From positions 1-18,809 of the forward strand of contig JBBRWC010000081.1 of NCBI GenBank assembly GCA_038246255.1: a stretch of 18,809 bases of DNA. The letters run 5' to 3'. Position numbers and translations under genes: made by a program. Positions 6,991-13,591 of this stretch are shown piece after piece; the first letter of the stretch is position 1; the number at the start of each line of letters is the position of its first letter. The DNA is from RI-242 sp038246255 (GTDB lineage Bacteria > Planctomycetota > UBA1135 > GCA-002686595). Under the pieces are notes generated by a model, which was not told where the DNA came from, did no database searches, and saw nothing but the letters and a program-made list of their open reading frames with translations.

Positions 6991-7514
6991 GCGCGTCCAA
7001 GAGCGCTCCCGGGCCCTTGGAGCCCCGTCGCCTGTGGGCGCGGGACGAGCTTGCGCGGACGCTCGCCGGAATGCGCACACGCACCCCAGGGCTGAAGGTC
7101 GTGCTCGCGAACGGCTGTTTTGACCTGTTGCACGTCGGCCATCTGCGGTACTTGCGCGGCGCGCGCGCGCTGGGTGATCGCTTGGTCGTCGCGCTCAACT
7201 CGGACGCCTCCGTGCGCGCGCTCAAAGGGCCCGGGCGTCCCTGGGTCACCCTCGCGGAGCGCGCGGAGCTGCTGCTCGGCCTGGAATCCGTCGATGCGGC
7301 GGTGGTTTTCGAGGAGGCAGACCTCAGCGCGACCCTGCGGCTCCTGCGCCCGGCTGTGCACGCAAAAGGCAGCGACTACACCCTGGAAACCGTGCCCGAG
7401 GCCGCCCTGGACCGGGAACTCGGGATCACCGTGGCGATCACCGGCGATCCCAAGGACCACGCGTCGAGCGCACTCGCGGCGCGCATCGCGCGCGCGCAGG
7501 ATTTCAACCGGTGA
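6987..7514 (+). CDS. hldC: Heptose 1-phosphate nucleotidyltransferase (HldC/RfaE2 type), TTG start
   Basis: This 175-residue nucleotidyltransferase is the counterpart of the C-terminal half of HldE and would attach a nucleotide to heptose 1-phosphate. Seen: ANGCFD (41-46), HVGH (49-52, the HxGH nucleotide-binding motif), LNSDASVRALKGPGRP, and KGSDYT. Near the C-terminus it has GDPKDH followed by ASSA, where the fused HldE here has GRSTTAI. The TTG start at 6987 overlaps the kinase stop (TTGA) and keeps the N-terminal helix that normally precedes the nucleotide-binding strand; an ATG at 7071 would remove it. GGAGG lies directly against the TTG, closer than usual. The stop overlaps the permease start as GTGA. 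Adenylyl rather than another nucleotidyl transfer is inferred from similarity to HldE. Confidence 0.82.
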   Translation: MSASKSAPGPLEPRRLWARDELARTLAGMRTRTPGLKVVLANGCFDLLHVGHLRYLRGARALGDRLVVALNSDASVRALKGPGRPWVTLAERAELLLGLESVDAAVVFEEADLSATLRLLRPAVHAKGSDYTLETVPEAALDRELGITVAITGDPKDHASSALAARIARAQDFNR

Positions 7515-8362
7515 GCACGCCCTTTTCTGTTCCCGCGCGGGGTTGGCTTTTCCCAGCTGGCCTCGCCATTGCGTTTCTGGGCTCGATGACGGGCGTCGGC
7601 GGAGGCCTCTTCGCCGTGCCGCTCCTGCACTACGTCTGGCGTTTCGAGCTGAAGTCGGCAATCGCCACAGCGCTCGTGCTTGTCGGGACCAACGCGCTGT
7701 TCGCGACCGTTGCCGAGCTGTTCCATCCGAACAATGCCCTGCGCTTGGACCTGTTCGTCGCCCTTGCGCTCGGGACGTTGGTTGGCAACCAATTGGGCTA
7801 TGCCGCCGTGCGCCGCATCGCAGTGCGAAGGCTCAAGCAGGTGTTCGTGTTCGTGCTCGCGATCGCGGCCGCGCGGCTCGTTCTAAGCGCCCCCGCGGCC
7901 GCCGCGATCGCTGGAACAGCCGCGCCGGAGCTCGGCCCGCGTGCGCTGGGCATCGCGGTGGGGTTGGGAGTCGGCGGCGGCTTCGTGGCGCCGTTGCTCG
8001 GCGTCGGCGGCGGCCTCGTGATGGTGCCCGGTCTGTTGCTTGGGCTTCCGGTCCTCGGGTTTAACGCGGTGCGCGCCGCCAGCATGGCAACCTCGGTGAT
8101 CTCCGCCGCACGCTCCGCGTGGTTGCACCACGGCGAACGGCGGGTGCGGCTCGCCGAAGGTGCGTGGCTCGGTTCCGGCGCGGTCTTCGGATCGATAGCC
8201 GGGGTATGGGTGGCCCACGGCGAGGGATTTGAGGCGATCGGACGGCCGCTGCTCGCCGCGATCTTGATCCTCGTCGCGGTGCGTTTTGCGCGCGAGGCAT
8301 GGGGCGCAGCGCCACCCACCGTCGCGACAACCGCGGTGTCACCCGACGTCGAAAAACCGTGA
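7511..8362 (+). CDS. TSUP (TauE/SafE-type) membrane permease
   Basis: This 283-residue polytopic membrane protein belongs to the TSUP/TauE-SafE family, a group of anion transporters linked to sulfite, sulfonates and other organic anions. The protein has the family's two-fold repeat: GVGGG at 28-32 followed by a P-containing helix, and again GVGGG at 164-168 followed by MVPGLL. Hydrophobic segments suggest seven or eight membrane helices. The GTG at 7511 overlaps the previous stop as GTGA. As the last gene of the coupled kinase/nucleotidyltransferase series it may simply be cotranscribed, or may move a substrate connected with that pathway; nothing in the sequence shows which. A short Ala/Thr/Pro-rich tail (about 266-283) follows the last helix. 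Confidence 0.88.
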   Translation: MSTPFSVPARGWLFPAGLAIAFLGSMTGVGGGLFAVPLLHYVWRFELKSAIATALVLVGTNALFATVAELFHPNNALRLDLFVALALGTLVGNQLGYAAVRRIAVRRLKQVFVFVLAIAAARLVLSAPAAAAIAGTAAPELGPRALGIAVGLGVGGGFVAPLLGVGGGLVMVPGLLLGLPVLGFNAVRAASMATSVISAARSAWLHHGERRVRLAEGAWLGSGAVFGSIAGVWVAHGEGFEAIGRPLLAAILILVAVRFAREAWGAAPPTVATTAVSPDVEKP

Positions 8363-8379
8363 GGCTCTTGGCAGGAGCG

Positions 8380-8410
8380 GCGGAGCGAGCGGGCTAGCCG
8401 CCCGCTCCGC
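8380..8410. terminator. Putative bidirectional hairpin between convergent genes
   Basis: The arms gcggagcg (8380-8387) and cgctccgc (8403-8410) pair perfectly. After a one-by-one mismatch, gcgg (8389-8392) pairs with ccgc (8398-8401), closing a five-base loop. It fills most of the 56-bp gap between the stops of the permease (+) and the gdh paralogue (-), where a shared terminator is expected. No U-run follows on either strand, so efficiency as an intrinsic terminator is uncertain. Confidence 0.5.
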
Positions 8411-8418
8411 GCGCACCC

Positions 8419-9726
8419 TTACGCGTAGATGCCGCGCAGAGCGCCCGCGTGGGCGACACGCTTCACCGCGAGCATGTTGGCGGCCATGCGCAGGCGCACC
8501 CCGTACTCGACCTGGGACTTCACGACGCCCAGCCAGGCTTCGGTCATGAAGCGGTTGAGGCGTTTGTGCACCAGGCTTTCGAGCCACGCGAGGCCCTGGC
8601 GGTTTTGCACCCACTCGAAGTAGTTCAGCACGACACCGCCAGCGTTCGCGAGGATGTCGGGCACGACCGGGATGTCGCGCTGGTGCAGGATCCGGTCCGC
8701 CCGCGCCGAGACGGGGCCGTGGGCGCCCTCGAGCACGAGGCGCGCATCGACGAGGTGCGCGTTGCGCGAGTGGATCGTGTTGGCGACCGCGCAGGGCGCG
8801 TAGATCTCGCAGGGGCGCGTCAAAAGCTCGGCGTTGTCCAAGCGCTCGCCCTCAACCGCGGCGCCCACCAACGTGCCGTGCTCGCGTCGGTGGTTGAGCA
8901 GGGTGAGGACGTCCAGACCCTTTTCGTTGTAGTACGCCGCGCGCGCGTCCGAAAGTCCCACGACGCGCCATCCGCTCTCGCACAAGAGGCGCGCGAGGTT
9001 GCCACCGACGGTCCCGGCGCCCTGGACGATCACCCGCGGACGGGGGTCGATTTGGAAGTGGTCGACCGCGAGGCGCGCGATCGTGCGCAGACCCTGGGCG
9101 ACTGCGTCCATGTTGCCCTGGGATCCGCCGATGGCGATCGGCTTGCCGGTCACCACGGCATTCTCCGTGTGGCGCACGTGGAGCGAGACGGAGTCCATGA
9201 CCCACGCCATCAGGCGCTCGTCGGACGCCACGTCGGGCGCGAAGATGTCGGTTTCGGGCCCGACCACGTCCATCATGTTGGCCGTGTAGCGTCGCACCGC
9301 GCGCTCGATCTCCGTCGCGCTGCGCCGCAGCGGGTTGATGCGGATGCCGCCCGCCGAGCCGCCAAACGGCACGTTCAAAGTGGCGCATTTCCACGTCATC
9401 CACGCGGCGAGCGCGCGGATTTCGTCGAGCTGCAGCGTGGGGCTCAACTTGAGCGGCCCGAGGAACGGCCCAAGACCCTGATTGTGCTGGACGCGGTAAC
9501 CCTCGAACACGGCGATTTGGCCGCTGTCAAGACGCACCGGCACCGAGCAAGTGATCTCGCGGTCCGGCTTGCGCAGGATCTGGTACACGTCGGGGCTGAC
9601 CCCGAGCTTTGCGGCGGCCTCGTCGAAGAGGCTCATCATCGTCGCGAACGGCGATTCCTCGTCGAGCGGCGGGGTGTGGGGAAGCAGGTCTTCCTGCTCC
9701 TCGGGAGAGTGTATCGTGGTGCTCAC
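8419..9726 (-). CDS. Glutamate dehydrogenase paralogue lacking catalytic lysines
   Basis: This 435-residue protein has full-length Glu/Leu/Phe/Val dehydrogenase architecture: a substrate domain (about 25-190) and a Rossmann NAD(P) domain with QGAGTVGG. Several residues required in the family are changed. Residue 89, the first conserved Lys of the KGG motif, is Leu (context GPFLGPLK). Residue 125, the active-site Lys of the GGGKGG motif (PROSITE-type pattern), is Ala in GGSAGG. Lys113 (MTWK) and Asp165 (FAPD) remain. It is therefore probably not active alone. The GTG at 9726 is used because GAGGA stands seven bases upstream and it begins just after the upstream gene; the frame stays open farther but overlaps that gene. 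It lies 23 bp after a complete glutamate dehydrogenase. A regulatory subunit in a hetero-oligomer, as for GdhA of Thermus thermophilus, is my inference. Confidence 0.87.
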   Translation of the reverse strand: MSTTIHSPEEQEDLLPHTPPLDEESPFATMMSLFDEAAAKLGVSPDVYQILRKPDREITCSVPVRLDSGQIAVFEGYRVQHNQGLGPFLGPLKLSPTLQLDEIRALAAWMTWKCATLNVPFGGSAGGIRINPLRRSATEIERAVRRYTANMMDVVGPETDIFAPDVASDERLMAWVMDSVSLHVRHTENAVVTGKPIAIGGSQGNMDAVAQGLRTIARLAVDHFQIDPRPRVIVQGAGTVGGNLARLLCESGWRVVGLSDARAAYYNEKGLDVLTLLNHRREHGTLVGAAVEGERLDNAELLTRPCEIYAPCAVANTIHSRNAHLVDARLVLEGAHGPVSARADRILHQRDIPVVPDILANAGGVVLNYFEWVQNRQGLAWLESLVHKRLNRFMTEAWLGVVKSQVEYGVRLRMAANMLAVKRVAHAGALRGIYA

Positions 9727-9749
9727 CGTGCGGTCCTCGAAGATGGAGG

Positions 9750-11036
9750 TCAGGAGAGCAACCCGCGCAGGCGGTAGGCCGTGGCGACGCGGTCGATAGC
9801 CAGGATGTACGCGGCGATGCGCATCGAAACGCCGTACTTCTTCGCGACCTTGTCGACATCGTAGAAGGCGCTGACCATCGACTGTTCGAGGCGCGAGTTC
9901 ACGATCTCTTCGGTCCAAAAGTAACCCATGCGGTCCTGCACCCACTCGAAGTAGGAGACCGTGACACCGCCCGCGTTCGCGAGGATGTCGGGCACGACTA
10001 GCACGCCGCGGGACTCGAGCTGCTTGTCCGCCGCCGCCGTCGTCGGGCCGTTTGCGCCTTCGACGATCAGGCGCGCCTTGATGCGCTCGACGTTTTGCGA
10101 AGTGATCTGATTTTCGGTCGCGCAGGGCGCGAGCAGGTCGCAGTCGAGCTCGAGCAACTCGGTCCCGGTGAGGTGGTCGGCGTCCTTGTAATCCGCCAGG
10201 GAGCCATGCTCCTTGATCCACGCGCGGACGGCCGGCATATCGAGACCCTTTTCATCGACCACACCGCCGGTCACGTCGCTGATCGCGATGACCTTGTAAC
10301 CCTCGCGGTGCAGGAGCAGCGCACCGATCCCGCCGACGTTGCCGGCGCCCTGGACGACCGTGCGTGTGTTTTCGGGGCGCATGCCGAGTTTCTTGAGCGC
10401 TTCACGGCAAGCGATCATCACACCGCGACCGGTGGCCTCGGTGCGACCGCGGCTGCCACCCAGCGCGAGAGGCTTGCCGGTGACGATGGCCGGAGTGCTC
10501 TTGCGCACGTGCATGGAATACGTGTCCATGAACCACGCCATCGTCTGCTCGTTGGTGTTCATGTCGGGCGCCGGCACGTCGCGGTCGGGCCCGAGGATGT
10601 CCATGATCGACGTGGTGTAGCGGCGCGTGAGGCGCTCGAGCTCCGACATGGAGAGCTCGCGCGGGTTCACGATCACACCGCCTTTGCCACCCCCGAAGGG
10701 CACGTTGACCACGGAGCACTTCCACGTCATCCATGCCGCCAGCGCGCGCACTTCGTCCAAGTGGACGTCGGGCGCGAAGCGGATTCCGCCCTTCGCTGGG
10801 CCACGCACGAAGTTGTGCTGCACGCGGTATCCCTTGAAGACACGCAGGCTCCCGTCGTCCATCATCACGGGGATGGAGACGGTGAGTTCACGGTCGGGGT
10901 TGCGCAGGACTTCGCGCACTCCGCGATCGAGCCCGAGGAAGTCCGCAGCGACGTCGAAGCGCTCGGCCATCGCCAGGAACGGGTTGAACTCGTCCGCTTG
11001 AGCGATGGGCGAGGCGAGAGCGGTTCCGCTCGACAT
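9750..11036 (-). CDS. gdhB: Glutamate dehydrogenase, catalytically complete
   Basis: This is a 428-residue NAD(P)-dependent glutamate dehydrogenase, interconverting glutamate and 2-oxoglutarate plus ammonia. All the family's key residues are present: Lys82 in AKGGIR, Lys106 in MTWK, catalytic Lys118 in GGGKGG, and Asp158 in PAPD. The Rossmann domain has QGAGNVGG, and the dinucleotide fold ends in an ISD acidic position, which leans towards NAD without settling it. The ATG at 11036 gives a normal family N-terminus; the open frame extends much further upstream but only as an antisense shadow of the heptosyltransferase genes. The gene is the first of a two-gene minus-strand operon with the lysine-deficient paralogue 23 bp downstream. 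The symbol follows the Thermus convention for the catalytic subunit and is tentative; plain gdh is equally valid. Confidence 0.92.
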   Translation of the reverse strand: MSSGTALASPIAQADEFNPFLAMAERFDVAADFLGLDRGVREVLRNPDRELTVSIPVMMDDGSLRVFKGYRVQHNFVRGPAKGGIRFAPDVHLDEVRALAAWMTWKCSVVNVPFGGGKGGVIVNPRELSMSELERLTRRYTTSIMDILGPDRDVPAPDMNTNEQTMAWFMDTYSMHVRKSTPAIVTGKPLALGGSRGRTEATGRGVMIACREALKKLGMRPENTRTVVQGAGNVGGIGALLLHREGYKVIAISDVTGGVVDEKGLDMPAVRAWIKEHGSLADYKDADHLTGTELLELDCDLLAPCATENQITSQNVERIKARLIVEGANGPTTAAADKQLESRGVLVVPDILANAGGVTVSYFEWVQDRMGYFWTEEIVNSRLEQSMVSAFYDVDKVAKKYGVSMRIAAYILAIDRVATAYRLRGLLS

Positions 11037-11146
11037 GTGGGGAAGGGGCGGCTCGTGGGCCGCGCAGCCAGGAGAGTTGGGGACGGGTCGCGGCTTCGAT
11101 CTGAAGGACGCGCGGAAGGGGAGCCGGGGGCCGCACGCGGGTTCCA

Positions 11147-11185
11147 AGGATGGGATGCCGTTTGCGGGGGCCACCATTCCATCCT
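11147..11185. repeat. Imperfect inverted repeat upstream of the gdh pair
   Basis: The arm aggatgggat (11147-11156) pairs with attccatcct (11176-11185) over ten positions, nine Watson-Crick and one G-T, across a 19-base spacer. It lies about 110-150 bp upstream of the gdh start. Half-sites with this spacing could be an operator, or a leader hairpin for the plus strand. On the minus strand the G-T pair becomes an A-C mismatch. Confidence 0.35.
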
Positions 11186-11385
11186 CGGCAGTGCGGTCGT
11201 GGAACAGAGTACCCGTGGAATCCCGCTTCGGTGTGTCTGCCGCGCACAGTTCGGCCGCGCGGTTGACCCGCGGTGTACGGCGCGTTGGGATGACGCCCAT
11301 GGAGCAGCGAACGGGCGGGATGCTGGGGGCGTTAGCGGCGTGTCGCGCGACATCATGGCCCCGCTTTGGCCGCCGCGCCCAGCGC

Positions 11386-11389
11386 GGAG
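11386..11389 (+). promoter_or_regulatory. Shine-Dalgarno site that sets the first GT9 start
   Basis: GGAG stands seven bases before the GTG at 11397. It favours this GTG over the in-frame ATG at 11355, which has no purine-rich site at a normal distance. Confidence 0.5.
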
Positions 11390-11396
11390 CCGGAGT

Positions 11397-12461
11397 GTGA
11401 GCGCGCCGACGTTTGCCCCCGCGGCTCCCGGTTCGCTCGGCGTCCTCGCGATTCGGGCGCCCAACTGGGTGGGGGACGTCGTCATGGCGACGCCCGTCCT
11501 GCGCGCCGCCGTCCGCGACCCGCGTTTTCGCGCGGTGCACATCCTCGTCCGGCGGCACCTCGCCGACGTGCTCTGCGACGGACCCCTTGAACCCCACCTC
11601 GAGCCGATCGCCGACGACGCTGAGGAAACGGAGCGCTACCGCCAGCTCGGCGCCGACCGGGTTTTGCTGCTCAGCAACTCCCTCGGCGCCGCCTGGCGGG
11701 CGTTTCGCGCCCGGGTGCCCGTGCGGGCGGGGGCGGCGCTTTCCCGGCGTGGGCCCCTTTTGACCCACACCCTCGTACCCCCGACCGACGGCGGCCGCCG
11801 CGTGCCCATTCCAACGGCCCACCTCCACGCCGACGTGGCCGGCCTGCTCGGCATCCGCCCGCTCGACCTCGAGCCGCGCCTCGACGTGGCGCCGTCGACG
11901 GCCGATCGCGCCCGGGCTGCCCTCGTCGCTGCGGGCCTGCCTGCGGGCCAGCGCTACGCCCTGGTGGCGCCGGGGGCCGCCTTCGGGGCCGCAAAGCTCT
12001 GGCCGGCCGAGCGCTTCGCACAAGCCGCGCGCGCGCTGTGCGACCCCCGCGGCCTCGGGATCGTTGTCGTGGGAGCGCCGGCCGAGTCCGCCCTGGTCGC
12101 GCGGGTCGCTGGGCAGATCGGGCCGGATGCGCGGGTGCCCGACACGGCCGAGGGCGGTCTCGCGGTGCTGCGCGGGCTGGTCGCCGGGGCGCGCCTCCTG
12201 CTCGTCGGCGATTCCGGGCCGCGCTGGCTCGCGGCCGCGTTTGGCGTGCCCTGCGTGAGCGTCATGGGGCCCAATTTTCCCGAGCTGACCCAAACAGCGC
12301 TGGAGCGCGCCGAGGTCGTGCGCATCGAAGGCCTCGAATGCAGCCCGTGCCTCGAGCGCCGCTGCCCCCTCGGCCACCACCGCTGCCTCGCCGAGTTGCC
12401 GGTCGGCGCGGTGGTGCGCGCCGGCGAGCGGGTGCTCGCGCGTGCGGCGCTCCTGCCGTGA
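11397..12461 (+). CDS. GT9-family LPS heptosyltransferase (WaaF-like)
   Basis: This 354-residue glycosyltransferase of family 9 would add a heptose from ADP-heptose to the LPS core at the inner face of the inner membrane. The N-terminal Rossmann half opens with RAPNWVGD, in which Asp27 corresponds to the catalytic Asp of WaaC/WaaF. The C-terminal half has the nucleotide-sugar site: APGAAFGAAKLWP with Lys200, then GDSGPRW at 271-277 and MGPNFPELT. The usual family motif is D[S/T]GxxH, so the His is Trp277 here. The Cys-rich tail (CSPC, CPLGHHRC, about 315-330) is common in heptosyltransferase II-type proteins. The start is the GTG at 11397, with GGAG seven bases upstream. The stop overlaps the next GT9 gene as GTGA. 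Heptosyltransferase II is the nearest label, but acceptor position cannot be read from sequence. Confidence 0.85.
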   Translation: MSAPTFAPAAPGSLGVLAIRAPNWVGDVVMATPVLRAAVRDPRFRAVHILVRRHLADVLCDGPLEPHLEPIADDAEETERYRQLGADRVLLLSNSLGAAWRAFRARVPVRAGAALSRRGPLLTHTLVPPTDGGRRVPIPTAHLHADVAGLLGIRPLDLEPRLDVAPSTADRARAALVAAGLPAGQRYALVAPGAAFGAAKLWPAERFAQAARALCDPRGLGIVVVGAPAESALVARVAGQIGPDARVPDTAEGGLAVLRGLVAGARLLLVGDSGPRWLAAAFGVPCVSVMGPNFPELTQTALERAEVVRIEGLECSPCLERRCPLGHHRCLAELPVGAVVRAGERVLARAALLP

Positions 12462-13591
12462 TTGCGCGCGGCATCGATGGGGCGCGGGGCGTGCTCGTGC
12501 GCGCGCCGAACTGGCTCGGGGACGCCCTGGCGGCGCTGCCGCTCCTCCAGGCGCTGCACGCGGCCGCGCGTACCCATGGCACTTCGGCGAACGGGGAACT
12601 TCCGCTTGCCTGCGTGGCCCCGCGCGCACTTCAGGCGCTCGCGGACGAAAGCCTCGTGGGTGTGCGCTGGATCGATCCCGACGCGCCCGTCGCCGCCTGG
12701 CGGGGTTTTGGCACGGCGATCCTGCTCACGGGTTCGATGCGCAGCGCGCTGTGTGCGCTCGCGGCGGGAATCCCGCGGCGGATCGGATTCGCGCGCGACG
12801 GACGCGGTCTCCTGCTCAGCGAATGGGTCGCGCCGGCCGCGCTCGCCGGCGCCGCTGTGCAGACCGTGCGCGGCGGGCGCAGCAGCTCCCGCCGGCGCCT
12901 CGGACCGGCCCACGCGCCGCGGCCGCTCGGGCGCAGCGTGTGTGAGCTCGGCGCGCTGCTCGGCGTGGTGGTCGCGGACCCTGCGCCCGCGCTCGTGCCG
13001 AGCGCCCAGGCCCGCGCGCGCGCCGCGCAGCGCCTGATCCGCGTGGGCCTTTCCACCGGGCCGTTCGCGCTGATCAACGTGGGCGGACGCGCGGGATCGG
13101 CCAAAGCCCTCGACCCGGTCCAGTGGGGCCGCATCGCGCGCGCGCTGGCAACGCGGGGTTTGCCCGTGCTGGCGGTGGCAGGGCCGGGCGAGGAGGACGC
13201 GCTGGAAACGCTGCTCCAAAACCACCCTTTTGCCGCGGTCGCCCGCGACCCCGTTGCGGACCTGTGCGAGTTGGCGGCGCTCGCCGCGCGGGCGGCATTC
13301 GTTGTCACGACCGACACGGGCCCGCGCCACGTGGCGGCCGCGGTTGGCGCGCGGGTGCTGGTGCTCTTTGGCCCCACGGATCCGCGGCACACGGACGGGG
13401 GCGGCGCTGCGCTCGCGGAGATCGCGCTCGACAAGTCGTGCGGTCCGTGCCACCAAGAGCGTTGCCCCCTGCCCCCGCAGTTCGCGCGGCGCTGCCTGCT
13501 CGACATCGATCCCGAGCACGTCGCGGACGCCGCGCTCGCCTTGCTACGCTCCGACCCACCGCGATCCCTTAGGGCCGATCTTCAGCCATGA
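12458..13591 (+). CDS. Second GT9-family heptosyltransferase
   Basis: This 377-residue GT9 enzyme is a second LPS heptosyltransferase-type protein. It starts with VRAPNWLGD, with Asp22 as the presumed catalytic base. The nucleotide-sugar half has INVGGRAGSAK, the complete TDTGPRH motif and LFGPTDPRHT, then a Cys-rich tail with CGPC, CPLP and a final Cys, as in the upstream paralogue. The stretch after the Lys is ALDP rather than the usual WP, a mild departure. An Arg/Ser/Gly-rich insertion lies near 140-160. The GTG at 12458 overlaps the preceding stop (GTGA), and its own stop overlaps the crotonase start (ATGA), so three genes form one coupled series. The two GT9 proteins probably act in succession on the same core, as WaaC and WaaF do. 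That order is an inference. Confidence 0.85.
   Translation: MIARGIDGARGVLVRAPNWLGDALAALPLLQALHAAARTHGTSANGELPLACVAPRALQALADESLVGVRWIDPDAPVAAWRGFGTAILLTGSMRSALCALAAGIPRRIGFARDGRGLLLSEWVAPAALAGAAVQTVRGGRSSSRRRLGPAHAPRPLGRSVCELGALLGVVVADPAPALVPSAQARARAAQRLIRVGLSTGPFALINVGGRAGSAKALDPVQWGRIARALATRGLPVLAVAGPGEEDALETLLQNHPFAAVARDPVADLCELAALAARAAFVVTTDTGPRHVAAAVGARVLVLFGPTDPRHTDGGGAALAEIALDKSCGPCHQERCPLPPQFARRCLLDIDPEHVADAALALLRSDPPRSLRADLQP

Larger units (their letters stand above)
11037..11396. other. Divergent intergenic region between gdh and heptosyltransferase genes
   Basis: This stretch of 360 bp should carry the promoters of the gdh pair (left) and the GT9 genes (right). I find no convincing gene in it. 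It contains an imperfect inverted repeat at 11147-11185 and a TTGACC at 11263-11268 on the plus strand. The best -10 candidate about 17 bases after that (TGGGAT, 11286-11291) matches only half the consensus, so no promoter is called. An in-frame ATG at 11355 is an alternative start for the first GT9 gene. Confidence 0.5.

Noticed and set aside
5395..7080. A 561-residue minus-strand open frame over the lipoprotein and kinase genes
   Set aside because: Shadow of the plus-strand genes; His/Arg-rich with no motif, while the plus strand has lipobox and PfkB signatures.
7071..7514. ATG at 7071 as the start of the HldC-type gene
   Set aside because: It would cut the helix before the nucleotide-binding strand, and the TTG at 6987 is coupled to the upstream stop. 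It remains possible.
8449..9777. A 442-residue plus-strand open frame across the gdh paralogue
   Set aside because: It is antisense to a gene with clear GDH motifs, has no recognisable domain and has the composition of a high-GC shadow frame.
11263..11291. Possible sigma70 promoter for the GT9 genes (TTGACC and TGGGAT)
   Set aside because: The -35 is good but the -10 matches only three of six bases, so I do not call it.
9750..12629. A 959-residue minus-strand open frame that would extend glutamate dehydrogenase far upstream
   Set aside because: Only the last 428 residues are GDH. The upstream part is Arg/Pro/Ala-rich and lies antisense to the two well-supported GT9 genes.
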